Shown here one piece after another: positions 23,068 to 35,105 of a stretch of DNA of 64,000 nt. The stretch comes from Strongylocentrotus purpuratus (taxonomy: Eukaryota > Echinodermata > Echinoidea > Camarodonta > Strongylocentrotidae): the NCBI RefSeq assembly GCF_000002235.5, contig NW_022145527.1:336001-400000 (forward strand). Direction: 5' to 3'. Numbering within the stretch: the stretch's first letter is position 1; every line of letters begins with the position of its first letter. Under the pieces are notes generated by a model. That model was not told where the DNA came from and searched no databases. It saw only the letters and a program-made list of their open reading frames with translations. A program made the translations under genes and the position numbers.

Positions 23068-23952
23068 GCACCGTTCATCATTATTGGGAATTTGTTCGTC
23101 CTCTTGGCCGTTTACAAAAACTACAATCTACGAACGCCGACGAACTATATCCTCACAAGTCTTGCAGTGAATGATATGGCTACAAGTTTGGCTCTTGCTC
23201 TTAACTCCTACCCAGCAGCATTCTCGCAAAAGAAGTGGACCCCATCATGGCGGACTTGCTAACGTTACCACTTTTCACTTTGTGTTCGGGTACACTGCTC
23301 CACATTGTTGTCCTGACCGTAGACCGGTACGTCGCGGTAACAAAACCGCTTGAATATCCCACATTGGTTACTCCGAAACGCATTGGTTACTCCGAAACGC
23401 GTTGGTTACGCGATAGCGTCCATTTGGACTTCAAGTCTGATCTTTCTCGTATTACGCGGTTACATTGACCTAACCTAAACTCCAAATGCCAACCGCGGTA
23501 GAGGAGAACCGCGCTATAGCTTCGGGTTCGTAACCTTCTGCTTGGCCATCATTTCATTTTTGGTCCTTACACTGTTGTTGATAGTTGTCTCTAACCTCCA
23601 CATAATGCATATCGCTGTCAAGCAGGCAAGAGCCATAGCGATTCAAACAAGCAACGGTCAAAATAACCACGTCGCACCGGAAGCGCTGGAGCGCAGGCTC
23701 AAAGCGGTCAAGACAACTGGCATCATAGTCGGTGTCCTTGTGTCCTCTTGGTCTCCATACATCGTGTTCTTCACTCTTCAGGTAACGCCGCTAGCGGACG
23801 AAGCCTCTGTGGCATATCTAAATCTTTGTTTCCTAGTAGCAGTAGCTATTGCTGCCACACTCAATCACTTCATATATCATCATAGAGATAGGGAGTTCTG
23901 CAACACCTTTCTCGAAATATTTCGAGCTACGTCAAACAAATACAAGTGCTAA
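23066..23952 (+). pseudogene. Lineage-A GPCR remnant A2 (5' deleted, multiply broken)
   Basis: Starts within TM1 (APFIIIGN) directly after the B tail. Disablements: loss of the start; a one-base deletion near 23239 (GTGGACCCC against GTGGTACCC in A5); a 19-bp direct duplication at 23363-23381/23382-23400; and a TAA at 23476-23478 in place of the AACGAAGTT region of A4 and A5. From 23542 the frame is open to the end through TM5-TM7, but NPFIY has become NHFIY. The deletion near 23239 and the TAA are shared with A3. Degenerate C-tail repeats follow to about 24150. Confidence 0.92.
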
Positions 23953-26224
23953 GATGTATTCCCTTGAAATATCATCGTAGAGACAGAGAGTTTCGTACAC
24001 TTTTCTTCGAACTATTTCAAGCTACGTCCTTTAAGTTCAAGAGCTAAGATTCAATCTCTTTGTATGTCGTCATAGAGACAGAGAGTTTCGCAGCGCTCAA
24101 CTCGGAAGTATCTCGAGTTGCGTCCAACAGGTTCAAGCGGCTAGATCTGAAGATTGTGCAGGCTCAATCTGTAAGAACTACTGCAGTAATGCCTATATTT
24201 TCAAAATCTCAAGAATTACGTAAAAATGTACACTTCTGGTTTCATTACGATTATGAGCCGATTTAGCCTTTCCCCCTCCAAGGAAGAATAAAATCCCTTA
24301 AGATTGAGATTTGTCAATCATTATGATTTTCCAGATCCTCGGTGATTAAGATTTTAAATGTTTGAATGTTTATATGAGATGCTGTTACAAAGTCCCTTAA
24401 ATTCGGATCGTAGTCAGATCATGGAGTGTGATCATGTCCGCATTTAGAATTTTACATATGCTAGAAATTGAAACCAAAAATACCTTGATATTTTCATGTG
24501 GTATAAAACTGGGAGCTATTTAAAGGCTAATCATTTCGAAACTACTTTGGAAGGCTCAAAAGGACGTTGAGTCATAATGTAAAGTCACAATGTGCTGTAC
24601 ATACTAGTTACTACAAATAAAATTGGAATGTTACAATTATCATAGAGATTTTTAAACAAAAATGATGAAACACTGAGACAAATTCTCTTCAGTAGGTCAC
24701 AAAGTTTTATTATCTTTCTGTGGGTAAAGTAAAGAGTTGGATTTTTGACATTTTGATTGAGTTACACAGTACATTTTGCATGTCACAATGATGATTATGT
24801 GTCATTGGTGAATATACAGTCACAATAAGAGACTGATTAATATACATTGGATTACATTACCACAATGGCAAGGAAGCGATCAGTTTGAAGTCGTAGTGGC
24901 GGTGTGACTGGGGTATATTATGCAGAGGTGTCGTGGTCAAGTGGAGATTAAGCTTAGGCAATTCCAGTAGTGTCAACAGTGAATATATACATTTGAGCTT
25001 CAGTCACAATGACGTGACCAACAAGAGATTGCTTAATATATATTGAATTACATTACCACAATGGCAAGGAAGCGATCAGTATGAAGTCGGAGTGACTGGG
25101 GCATATATTATGTCACACTAAAGTTACAGCTTCATTCATCAATTTAGTATCTTTAATCCAACGCAAACGAACGGGTTTGCGCACATTAAGCATTGGACTT
25201 ATATATTCCAAGCATAAAGTGACCAACAGAAGGTTCTTCAGAATAAAAGGCTACAGAAAACCAACAATTCTAAATAAAATGGCTTTGATTGACCTGTGAA
25301 TGTGCAATTACAGTACATACATGCTTCTCTAACCCCGGAGGAGTCATGACTATCCAATATCTGCTCATAAGGTATTGAAATTCTCAGATACAAGACTGCG
25401 GGAAATTAATGATTATACGTTTTACTTTGAAGTCATTTCAGCCCAGATATTCTTTTGACACATCACTTTGTTCCTTGCTACAATAATCAAACAGGCTGAC
25501 TGCCACTGACATAAAATCTTATTCAGATCAGATTGCTCATTTATCGTTTCCACTTATCATCTTGATGAATCGTGTATATACATATATTGATGATGCTAAG
25601 GATGCACATGAATTACGTTATGCGTTAAAACAAGCTCTGAAGCTCGTTGCACTCGCGGCATCATTGAGAAGTAAATAGTCTGGTAACCTGTCCCGAAATA
25701 GTCATCCTACTCTATCCATAACATTTAGCCCCTTAGACTAATACAGTCATTGATAAAAAGATTGTCAGCCTGGTCGTAGCCGTTGTGTTTAGCCCCTGAG
25801 CCCCGAAAACAAAATCAGACCCCAAAGTCGGGTCGTTTTCACTTAATCTAGCTCACGCACCAAGGGCTTTGCTACAGCAACGAGGATGCATGCAAATGAG
25901 TAAGCCCCTAAAACATCGTCAATTTCATTGCTTGCTGACAAGGCCCTAAATATTTAGAATTAAGAACGCGTTAGCAACTTTTAACGCAACCATATGCAAT
26001 GAATCAAGTTAGAGCTACTGCTAGTTCGGCTACTTCTGACAGGCCCTCCCTCAGCAAGGTTTGTAGTTTGCAGGTTCTTACGTTAAAATGAAATGATGTT
26101 TGCAATAAATGTAAAGTTACTTCCAGGTCAAATGTTGCTCCTTTCATGTGAAACTGGATAGATCACACGCTAAAATGGCGTCATGCAGGGGGTTACGACG
26201 AACTTCGAAAGATTACTACGATAT
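23953..26224 (+). other. A2-to-B3 tail-to-tail spacer
   Basis: No gene. It begins with C-tail repeat relics (CGTAGAGACAGAGAGTTTC near 23980 and 24070). It contains the intact TTAA site at about 24652 that is occupied by the piggyBac-like element in the sister segment (35541-38314). The B 3' flank starts near 25680. Confidence 0.7.
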
Positions 26225-27172
26225 TCAAAACTGACGCAAGATATTTTGAAAGGCCTTTCGAAAAGCCCGATCTCTGAAGCCGTAGATGATAGGATTTACA
26301 ACCAAACTTATTGTATGCAATACCAGTAAGAAATGGAAGTATACTATAATAGTAAAAGGTGATATGTGCGCTGTAAGCCGCAATATGAGATACAGGGGAA
26401 ACGGAAACCAGAAGAAAATGAAGACTGTCACGACATGGGAGACAGTCTTAAATGCTTTCAATCGGTCATCTTGTACTGGGAGTTGCTGCTGTTGGAACTG
26501 AATGATCACTCTTTGACTCGCAATCTTTCTCGCTTGTTTCACTGCGATGTGAAGAATCAAAGCATTGATGACAAGCAGCGCAACCATTGAAATCACGATC
26601 ACACAAACTAACAAACAGGTGAAGGTTACGTTTGTCGTCCCAGTTAAGGGCGCCCTACAGTCCGTTGCTTTCTGGTCTACTCTTGTATGTGATCCATGTG
26701 CTGAGCTAACAGATCGGGCGGTGTTAAACAAAATACTAAGAAGCCAAAGACATCCCAGGACGATGGCAATGCGCCTATATGTCACCAGGCTGGCATAACG
26801 TAACGGCTTCGTAACAGCTATGAATCGATCTGCAGTCAACGCTACAATGTGACTGAACGAAACACCAGATAGTGCATACAAGGGTAAAGTATAGTAACGA
26901 GTATTTTTTTCGCACGATGCATCGAATTCAAAGACGGATTCATACATATGCAGTGGAATCCCAACAAGGGCGTCGAGGAGATTAGAGATGGCAAGGCTCA
27001 CAATAATGGCATTTGTTGGTGTTCGGAGGCTGTACTGTCTGTAAACTGCTAACACTAACAGGACGTTGCTGACGATGACGCAAGGTAGGACAGGAGTAAT
27101 ACATACCATGACAACTATTTTGCCAGCAAATTGATGATGTGCAAAAAGAGCTGATTCCTTACTTTCATTCAT
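26225..27172 (-). CDS. Lineage-B class A GPCR (B3), 315 aa
   Basis: Intact. Two residues shorter than B2 because of a deletion in loop 1 (DASCEKNTRYY against DASCFAEENTPYY), shared only with B5, its closest relative here. TM2 reads SLAISN (Asn at 2.50); DRF, KPLRY, W4.50, FWFP and NPIIY are present; loop 2 has DCRAP and NVTF. The N terminus has NES at 2-4. A 680-bp foldback element inserted 48 bp upstream of the ATG separates the gene from the upstream block its paralogs keep, which may affect transcription. Upstream neighbour is B4 (same strand, 3.6 kb). Ligand unknown. Confidence 0.93.
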   Translation of the reverse strand: MNESKESALFAHHQFAGKIVVMVCITPVLPCVIVSNVLLVLAVYRQYSLRTPTNAIIVSLAISNLLDALVGIPLHMYESVFEFDASCEKNTRYYTLPLYALSGVSFSHIVALTADRFIAVTKPLRYASLVTYRRIAIVLGCLWLLSILFNTARSVSSAHGSHTRVDQKATDCRAPLTGTTNVTFTCLLVCVIVISMVALLVINALILHIAVKQARKIASQRVIIQFQQQQLPVQDDRLKAFKTVSHVVTVFIFFWFPFPLYLILRLTAHISPFTIIVYFHFLLVLHTISLVVNPIIYGFRDRAFRKAFQNILRQF

Positions 27173-27220
27173 TGTGACGCTACTCTTTAAAATGTAATGA
27201 AATAGACTAGTAAATATCTA

Positions 27221-27900
27221 CACTGTTGGTCATAATGGTGGAATATTTATTTTTACCCCAGTTTAGGGAAGGATTTTTAAAAATTATTTATTTCTAATAG
27301 ATCTAGATAATGGCATACATTCTCACATTTTATTGAATATTAATTTGCGAGTGTTTGTTTTGCGTGACTGCTTAATCATATGTGTGCTGCTATGCTAATC
27401 AGCTAAGGGACCTACGTCCTTAAGTCATAATTGACAGTAATAAGGATTAATGCCTCACAAAAGAGCACTAATATATAGCTGATTGACACGATTTTTATCC
27501 TGGGGCCTCACAGTAACAAGGCCATTGCTTAGCCCCTGAATCATGACTGTACGCAGTGTTTGCTAGGGTACGCGGCCCCTTCCACAAATCCCCCAAAACG
27601 AAGAAAATGCAATAAATTATCAATAATTCATTGCATTTCCCCCGGCCCCCTACAGGAAAAATTCCTCTGTAGGGCCATGCATTATGGTTCAAGGCATGGC
27701 CACACGTAGGTTCCCTAGCTGATTAGCATAGGAGCACACATATGATTTAGGAGTCACGCAAAACAAACACTCGCAAATTAATATTCAATAAAATCTGAGA
27801 ATGTATGCCATTATCTAGATCTATTAGAAATAAATATTTTTTTTAAATCCTTCCCTTAACTGGGGTAAAAATAATTATTCCACCATTATGACCAACAGTG
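27221..27900. mobile_element. 680-bp foldback element with TA duplication, upstream of B3
   Basis: The ends CACTGTTGGTCATAATGGTG and its reverse complement are flanked by TA (27219-27220 and 27901-27902). The two arms are inverted copies for about 200 bp each (27221-27425 and 27700-27900) with a ~275-bp centre. Other B loci read through this point (for example AGATCCAGATTCATGGACTG near 10540), giving an empty site. No transposase; Tc1/mariner-type by TA duplication. Confidence 0.88.
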
Positions 27901-28389
27901 TAGATTCATGGACTGCGATGAATCTGAATCTCTCACGATATAGGACTGGCCAAGCTAATTAAGACAAAAGTATTCGCTGGGTAATATCTGCACATTAACA
28001 AGATTAAAATCTGTTAATGGCATTTTAAAGAACTGAATTTAAGTGCAAGGTTGTTTGTTTTCTGGTTAGTCCGATGATTGAGCCGATGGCAGTCCCAAAA
28101 TGGAACATCTTCCGACAGCGTATCATGCACTTCCCGCCATACACCGTGTAATGTGAGTGACTGTATACTGACAAAGTGTTCAATTAAGAGGCATCACGGT
28201 TATTAACTCGTGTTAGGTTGTCAGATATAATCTCTGCCTGGCTATCCAACATTGAGCTGTTCTCTAAATTAAAATGGAATAAAAATGATGTACGTCGTAT
28301 GAAAGAAAACCTACGCTGTTCATAGAAATCCAGTCAACAAAATCTGGTAATGAAACTGGAACGAGCCAATGCCAAAAGTTATTAAAGAA

Positions 28390-28533
28390 GCGCGATGGCT
28401 CAGTGGTAAAGGGCGGTGGTCTCGTAATCGAGGATTCCCGGGTTCGAGCCTAAGTTATAATTGATGGGCTATATAGTGTCCTTTGGTAAGGCACTATTCC
28501 TCATTACTAAGTCACCCGGAGAGGACTTAAAGG
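28390..28533 (+). repeat. tRNA-derived SINE relic upstream of B3
   Basis: Same relic and sequence as at 20650; now about 1.2 kb from the B3 start because of the 680-bp insertion. Confidence 0.8.
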
Positions 28534-28987
28534 CACTTTCTCTTACTCGGTTGTTAATGGTGTTCCTGGTCTTCGTTGAAGTACCGTCATGCCTTTTTAT
28601 GAAGAAATATAAAATGGGTCCAAGAATGTAGCCAATGAGATGCGTCGAAATGGATCACGTGTGTGTGCATTGATGTTTAGGATAGACTCGAGGAGTGCAT
28701 TTTGGTGATAACAACCGTCAATTTCCCGACAATAAACTCATATTGTAGACCCATCAAATAAACAAATAATTAATGTTTTTAGCTCGTTCAGTATCCTAAT
28801 ATGATTTAAACTCGTTGCAGTGCATACTCACTAATGCACTCGCAAGCATGTATTATTTGTATACAATCTTCAGCATGTTTAGAAACACTCACGACAGCAC
28901 TGACGTTGTCAAGAGAACATATTCGTTCGACAAAAAAAATTGACGAAGACTCCCTAATTACAAAGTAATCTATATTGATATTTATAA

Positions 28988-29038
<51 letters not shown>

Positions 29039-29130
29039 TATATATCAAGCACACACACACACACGCACACACTCCATCTGATCTCTTTCTCTCTCTGTCT
29101 CTCCCTCTCCCTCTCCCTCTCTCTCTCTTG
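28988..29130 (+). repeat. (TA)n, (CA)n and (CT)n microsatellites
   Basis: About 50 bases of TA repeat, then AC repeats and CT-rich repeats. Peptides such as repeated Tyr-Ile translated from here are artefacts. Confidence 0.95.
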
Positions 29131-29217
29131 ATTTGGCCTTCTTCATTACACACGAAATATGGTTCGGCTCATTCACATTACTATGATTCTCATCCCCATT
29201 AATTATACCCAGACGTT

Positions 29218-29275
29218 GTGGCCCGAATTTACAAAGGAGGTTTGTCGACAGATCTCCTTTGTGAATTCGGGCCAC
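29218..29275. repeat. 22-bp-arm inverted repeat, sister of 21464
   Basis: Arms 29218-29239 and 29254-29275 (one mismatch) around a 14-base loop containing GTCGAC. Same position relative to the B-B interval as 21464-21498. Confidence 0.65.
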
Positions 29276-30765
29276 TGTGTCCGGACAGTTGATTAAAAAC
29301 AGCAATTAATTTGAAGAAGTTTACAACCAATATTTCATGAATATTTTAAGACTGATGTTATATAATATCATACAAAACAAATATACATGTGGTTGTAGTG
29401 CTATTTGATGAATATTTGTAATCAATTCCAAAGGCATGAGAGAAGGCGGGACACACAAACCCCATCATACTATACTGTATTGCACACAGACGAATCCAAC
29501 AGGCAAATGGTGTTCAACTCGCTTTATGTTTTTCAGTCGGATTCCTAAGTCAAGTTTGATACTTAGACGATGTCACCGACTGATCTTTTTATACACTGTA
29601 CCCAAAGTGCTTACATTTTATGTTTTAGGGGTCCATCATTGTTTGTTTGCATTTCAACAATCACTCTGGCTATAAATGTTCGTTAGCTCTAAGAAACCCA
29701 CTACGAACAATATAATGAAATATGTTAAAGAAAAGACCCACAGAAGACCACAAAGGCCATTTTGTTTTCCTAACTATATATATATTGATATGGCATCAAG
29801 AATAAATAGCAATTTGTGTCAATGATAATCAATGCTTACTGACGTTCTTTCAATATGAGAATGCACTTAACAAATCAATGACACATGAGATCTTAAGAAA
29901 CACGAATGGATCCTGATTATGATCATGAATAGATTTCATTCGATTTAAATGACAGCTTAATTCAAGAATTTGTTATCTTAATACAACGCAAATGAACAGG
30001 TTTGTGCACAATAAGCATCAAAATTATAGAGTGCAAGCATAAAGTGACCAACAGAACAGGTTATTCAGAATCTAAGGATACGAGACAACCAAACCGAAAA
30101 AAAATGGTTTTAATTGACCTTTGAATGTGCAATTACAGTACATACATGCTCCTCTACCCCCGGAGAAGTTATGATTGTCCAATATTTGCTCATCACCTAT
30201 GAATAATTACAGAAACAAGCACCATATTGCGGGGGATGATTATAATTATGTTTCACATCATTTTAGCCTAGATATCCGTTTGACACATTACTTTGTCCCT
30301 TGCTACAATAATCAAACAGGCTGACTGCCACTGACATTAAATCTCATTTAAATCAGATTTATCGTTTCCACTCATAATCTTATTATCAAAGTCGGGTCGT
30401 TTTCACTTCATCTAGCCCACGCACCAAGGGCTTTGCTACACCAACGAGGAAGCATGCAAATGAGAAAACCCTAAAACATCGTCAATTCCATTGCTTGCTG
30501 CGAGGCTCTTCATATTTAAAATTATGAACGCGTTCGCAACTTTTAAGGCAAGCATATGCAATGAACCAAGTTAGAGATACTGCTTATTCGGCTACTTCTG
30601 ACAGGCCATCGGTCAGGTTTGTAGGTTCTCAAACTAAAGTAACGTAATGTTTTGCAAAAAAATGTAAAGTTTCTTCTAGGACAAAAGGTGCTCCTTTGAT
30701 GTGACAATGGATAGATCACACGCTAAAATGGCGTCAAAGGGGTTACGACGAACTGCGAAAGACTA
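29276..30765 (+). other. Spacer between B3 upstream region and B4
   Basis: No gene. Homologous to 21499-22909 and 49950-51453. The last 400 bases are standard B 3' flank. Confidence 0.6.
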
Positions 30766-31732
30766 CTACGTTATTAAAAATTGACGCAAGATATTTTGAA
30801 AGGCCTTTCGAAAAGCCCGATCTCTGAAGCCGTAGATGATAGGAGTAACAACCAAATTTGCGGTATGCAATACCAGGAAGGAATTATTGTATACCATAAT
30901 AGTAAACGGTGATAGGTACGTTGTAAGCCGTAATATGAAATACAGGGGAATCGGAAACCAGAAGATAATGAAGACTGTCACGACAAGGGAGATAGTCTTA
31001 AATGCTTTCAATCGGTCATCTTGTACTGGGAGTTGCTGCTGTTGGAACTGAATGATCACTCTTTGACTCGCAATCTTTCTCGCTTGTTTCACTGCGATGT
31101 GAAGAATCAAAGCATTGATGGCAAGCAGCGCAACCATTGAAATCACGGTCACGCAAACCATCAACCAGCTAGGTGAAGGTTACGTTCAATGTCCCAGGTA
31201 AAGGCGCCCCACAGTCTCTTTCTTGCTGGTCGTGACTTGTATGTGATCCATGCGCTAAGTTAAAAGATCGGGCGGTGTCAGACACAATAGTAAGAGGCCA
31301 AAGACATCCCAGGACTATGGCAATGCGTCTAAACGTCACCAGGCTGGCATAACGTAACGGCTTCGTAACAGCTATGAATCGATCTGCAGTCAACGCCACA
31401 ATGTGACAAAACGAAACACTAGATAGTGCACTCAGGGGTAGGGCATAGTAAGGAGTATTTTCTTCAGCTAAGCACAATGCATCGAATTTAAAGACGGCTG
31501 CATACACATACAGTGGAATCCCAACAAGGGCGTCGAGGAGATTAGAGATAGCAAGGCTCACAATAATGGCATTTGTTGGTGTTCGGAGGCTGTACTGTCT
31601 GTAAACTGCTAACATTAACAGGGCGTTGCTGACGACGATGCAAGGTAGGAAAGGAGTAATACATACCATGACAACTATTTTGCCAGCAAATTGATGATGT
31701 GCAAAAAGAGCTGATTCCGTACTTTCATTCAT
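30766..31732 (-). pseudogene. Lineage-B GPCR B4, 4-bp insertion in TM5
   Basis: Very close to B7, including the unusual TPIIY (Thr at 7.49) and the three-residue LIT C-terminal extension. Four extra bases (readable as CTAG, AGCT or GCTA, about 31167-31172) sit where B7 has NVTFTWL, so the first 187 codons run to an early stop and the last 132 are in another frame. TM2 has Asn2.50. All other parts look intact, so inactivation seems recent. Upstream it faces A3, itself a pseudogene, so this divergent pair is dead on both sides. Confidence 0.9.
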
Positions 31733-32263
31733 TGTGATGATCCTCTTTAAAATGCAATTAAATAGACTAGCTAGATGAGATCCTAATTCATGGACTGCGA
31801 TGAATCTGAATGTCTCACGAAACAGGACTGGCCAAGCTAATTAAGACAAAAGTATTCACTGGGTAATATCTGCACATTAACAAGATTAACATGTGTTAAT
31901 GGAATGTTGTTTGATTTCTGGTAAGTCCAATGACCGAGCCGATGGCAGAACCAAAATGGAACATCTCCGGACAGCGTATCATGCAATTCCCTGCCATACA
32001 CCGCGTTATGTGAGCGATTGTATACTGACAAAGTGTTCAATTAAGAGTCACCACGGTTATTAGCTCGTGTTAGATTTTTGGATATAATCTCTGCCTGGCT
32101 ATCCAACATTGAGCTATTCCCTAAAATGGTAATCATGTACGCCGTATGAAAGAAAACCTACGCTTTTCATAAGTCACGAACTTGCTCTCAGCATTTTCAT
32201 TCATAGAAATCCAGTCAAAAAAACAAGTAATGAAACTGGAAATGCCAAAAGTAATTTTAAGAA

Positions 32264-32406
32264 GCGCGATGGCTTATAGTGGTAGGGCAGTGGTCTCGTA
32301 TCCGTGAAATGAAGTATCTCGGGTTCTAGACTAAGTTGATATTTGCAAGGCATTATTCCTCATTACCAAGTCAGCCGGAGAGGACTTAAAGCCGTCGGTC
32401 CACAGG
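32264..32406 (+). repeat. tRNA-derived SINE relic upstream of B4
   Basis: Diverged head (GATGGCTTATAGTGGTAGGG; B box TCGGGTTCTAGACTAAG), then AAGGCATTATTCCTCATTAC and CAGCCGGAGAGGAC. Closest to the copy at 53459 upstream of B7. Confidence 0.75.
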
Positions 32407-33959
32407 TGTGTTTTTTCTAACTCGGTTTTTAAAGATTTACCTGGTCATCTTTGAAGTGCCTTCATGCCTTATTTATGAAGAACAATCTTCAGCATGGTTG
32501 GAAACACTGACGACAGCACTGACGTGGTCAAGAGAAACTGGATGTAGAACTAAAACTATTTGGTTCTACACAATTCTTGGCGGAGACTCAGTAAATACAA
32601 ATTATACTTCATATTAATATATATCTCTCCTCCTCACGCACATACACACCCATGTGCACACACTCCACAATATGATTTAAAGCCCCTCTGGTAGTCAGCG
32701 AACGAACATCTTTTCACTAAAATAAGACCTTTAGACCTATATTACGAAGGTAAATGAGATATTGCTAGTATAAATATTTTTCTCAAATGAGGAAAGTAGA
32801 AAAGACTGTGAGAAAGCGATACTATAGGACTGATATGCAATGACATCTAATGAAGTTCTAGGATTGATTTTTAATAACTGGAATGGATTGACTGACACTG
32901 CTTTTGTTACGGTTTTTACATATTAAAAAACCTTCTATCGCAAGGTCTCGATAAAAACATGTATGAAAGACACGAGAAAGTCAAAGTATTGTGTATTCTC
33001 ATATTAATGCACAATTTTGTTACAGTAAGGAACTACATGAACTAAACTTCGGTTTTTCAAAATAAAAAAATGATTGACGCAGGTATAATTACTTTTGAAA
33101 AGCGCCCACTAAGCATTCTGACAAGCGATTAAAGATCAACTTTTTAGTACTAATTTACAGAGGGAAGGGGAAGGAGCATGGATCATTTCGTGTTGTATGC
33201 TGCTAATGTACTCGCTCCATCATCAAAACATTTCCGACAGGTTCATGATCCAGTATCATTAATCGGAATCAGACAAAATATGTGAAAGACGCGTGGAGGA
33301 CAGACCCCTACTTTATTCAGGAGATTTTGTGTTTTTGCAATTCGTGAATTTACATCTTGACTGATCCCGGATTAACAAAAGAAGGGGACGAGTTCTAAAA
33401 ATGTTGACTTAATTTAGTTGTATTTGTCTGAAATATGATTTCAGGAACTGCTTCAGCTCTTTAAGTCGAAGGGTAGAAGATATTGAGCAAAAGAAAGATA
33501 TATCTCTGAGGTATTAATTTTTTTTTTTAAGTTTCAGCAACCCGGACTCCAGAATGGGATCTTACGCATCCTTGTCTATATTTTCTCGCGGAGATGTACG
33601 TCATCAGATGATAGCTTGAATGGTCACACGGATGTAAGATTGATTTTTATCCAGTGAACCAGATACACATACCCAGCATACCGCAAGATTGATTTATTTA
33701 TGCGTAGCGAACAGACTGCCCATGTCGGTGCCTGCGTGAACTATCGGTCAAGTCTGGCGCGAAAATCGATCGGGGATAAGTTTGCCATCAGAAATATTCA
33801 CGAGACATTTTGATTCGCGACGAACAACGGAAAAATTTTCTAAGCATTCTACTGGCTTTCTTCAGAAAATAGGCGCTAAATAATAAATATAATTATCATC
33901 ATTCGAGAAGGACAGAAGGAGCTCAAGTAGATTGTTTTACTAGGAAAGGATAAGGTAAA
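32407..33959 (+). other. B4-A3 divergent intergenic region, A side
   Basis: No gene. Homologous to the regions before A0, A1, A4 and A5. GGCGCTAAATAA is at 33872-33883, 88 bp before the A3 ATG. Confidence 0.6.
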
Positions 33960-34905
33960 ATGATTAATTTAACCTATTCCCAAAACCTGCAGGACAGTGG
34001 GCTTTTCTTTGCGCTGATGTTAACCATTATCGCTGTGCTGGCACCGTTCATCATTATTGGGAATTTGTTCGTCCTCTTGGCCGTTTACAAAACTACAATC
34101 TACGAACGCCGACGAACTATATCCTCACAAGTCTTGCAGTGAATGATATGGCTACAAGTTTGGCTCTTGCTCTTAACTCCTACCCAGCAGCATTCTCGCA
34201 AAAGAAGTGGACCCCATCATGGCGGACTTGCTAACGTTACCACTTTTCACTTTGTGTTCGGGTACACTGCTCCACATTGTTGTCCTGACCGTAGACCGGT
34301 ACGTCGCGGTAACAAAACCGCTTGAATATCCCACATTGGTTACTCCAAAACGCGTTGGTTACGCGATAGCGTCCATTTGGACCTCAAGTCTGATCTTTCT
34401 CGTATTACGCGGTTACATTGACCTAACCTAAACTCCAAATGCCAACCGCGGTAGAGGAGAACCGCGCTATAGCTTCGGGTTCGTAACCTTCTGCTTGGCC
34501 ATCGATTCATTTTTGGTCCTTACACTGTTGTTGATAGTTGTCTCTAACCTCCACATAATGCATATCGCTGTTAAGCAGGCAAGAGCCATAGCGATTCAAA
34601 CAAGCAACGGTCAAAATAACCACGTCGCACCGGAAGCGCTGGAGCGCAGGCTCAAAGCGGTCAAGACAACTGGCATCATAGTCGGTGTCCTTGTGTCCTC
34701 TTGGTCTCCATACATCGTGTTCTTCACTCTTCAGGTAACGCCGCTAGCGGACGAAGCCTCTGTGGCATATCTAAATCTTTGTTTCCTGGTAACAGTAGCT
34801 ATTGCTGCCACACTCAATCCCTTCATATATCATCATAGAGATAGGGAGTTCTGCAACACCTTTCTCGAAATATTTCGAGCTGCGTCAAACAAATACAAGT
34901 GCTAA
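33960..34905 (+). pseudogene. Lineage-A GPCR A3, two deletions and a stop
   Basis: Start and N terminus are intact (MINLTYSQNL..., NLT glycosylation site). The A run in TTACAAAAAC lost one base near 34089, so loop 1 shifts frame; a second base is missing near 34210 (GTGGACCCC); and TAA at 34429-34431 truncates loop 2. From 34495 TM5 to the C terminus is open, with FxSSWSP in TM6 and NPFIY. The near-34210 deletion and the TAA are shared with A2, so the common ancestor was already dead; the first deletion is private. Confidence 0.93.
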
Positions 34906-35105
34906 GATGTATTCCCTTGAAATATCATCGTAGAGACAGAGAGTTTCGTACAATTTTCTTCAAACTATTTCAAGCTACGTCCTTTAAGTTCAAGAGCTAA
35001 GATTCAATCTCTTTGTATGTCGTCATAGAGACAGAGAGTTTCGCAGCGCTCAACTTGGAAGTATCTCGAGCTGCGTCCAACAGTTTCAAAATCTCAAGAA
35101 TTACG
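34906..35105 (+). repeat. Degenerate helix-8/C-tail repeats after A3
   Basis: Decayed cassettes: CATCGTAGAGACAGAGAGTT near 34927 and GTCATAGAGACAGAGAGTTT near 35021, with CTATTTCAAGCTACGTC and GTATCTCGAGCTGCGTC cores. Same order as behind A2. Confidence 0.75.

Noticed and set aside
22980..23262. Possible new fused B-A receptor protein
   Set aside because: The B part is on the opposite strand to the A part, so the join cannot encode a receptor fusion; both are remnants.
28975..29202. ORFs rich in alternating Tyr-Ile
   Set aside because: Translation of (TA)n, (CA)n and (CT)n microsatellites.
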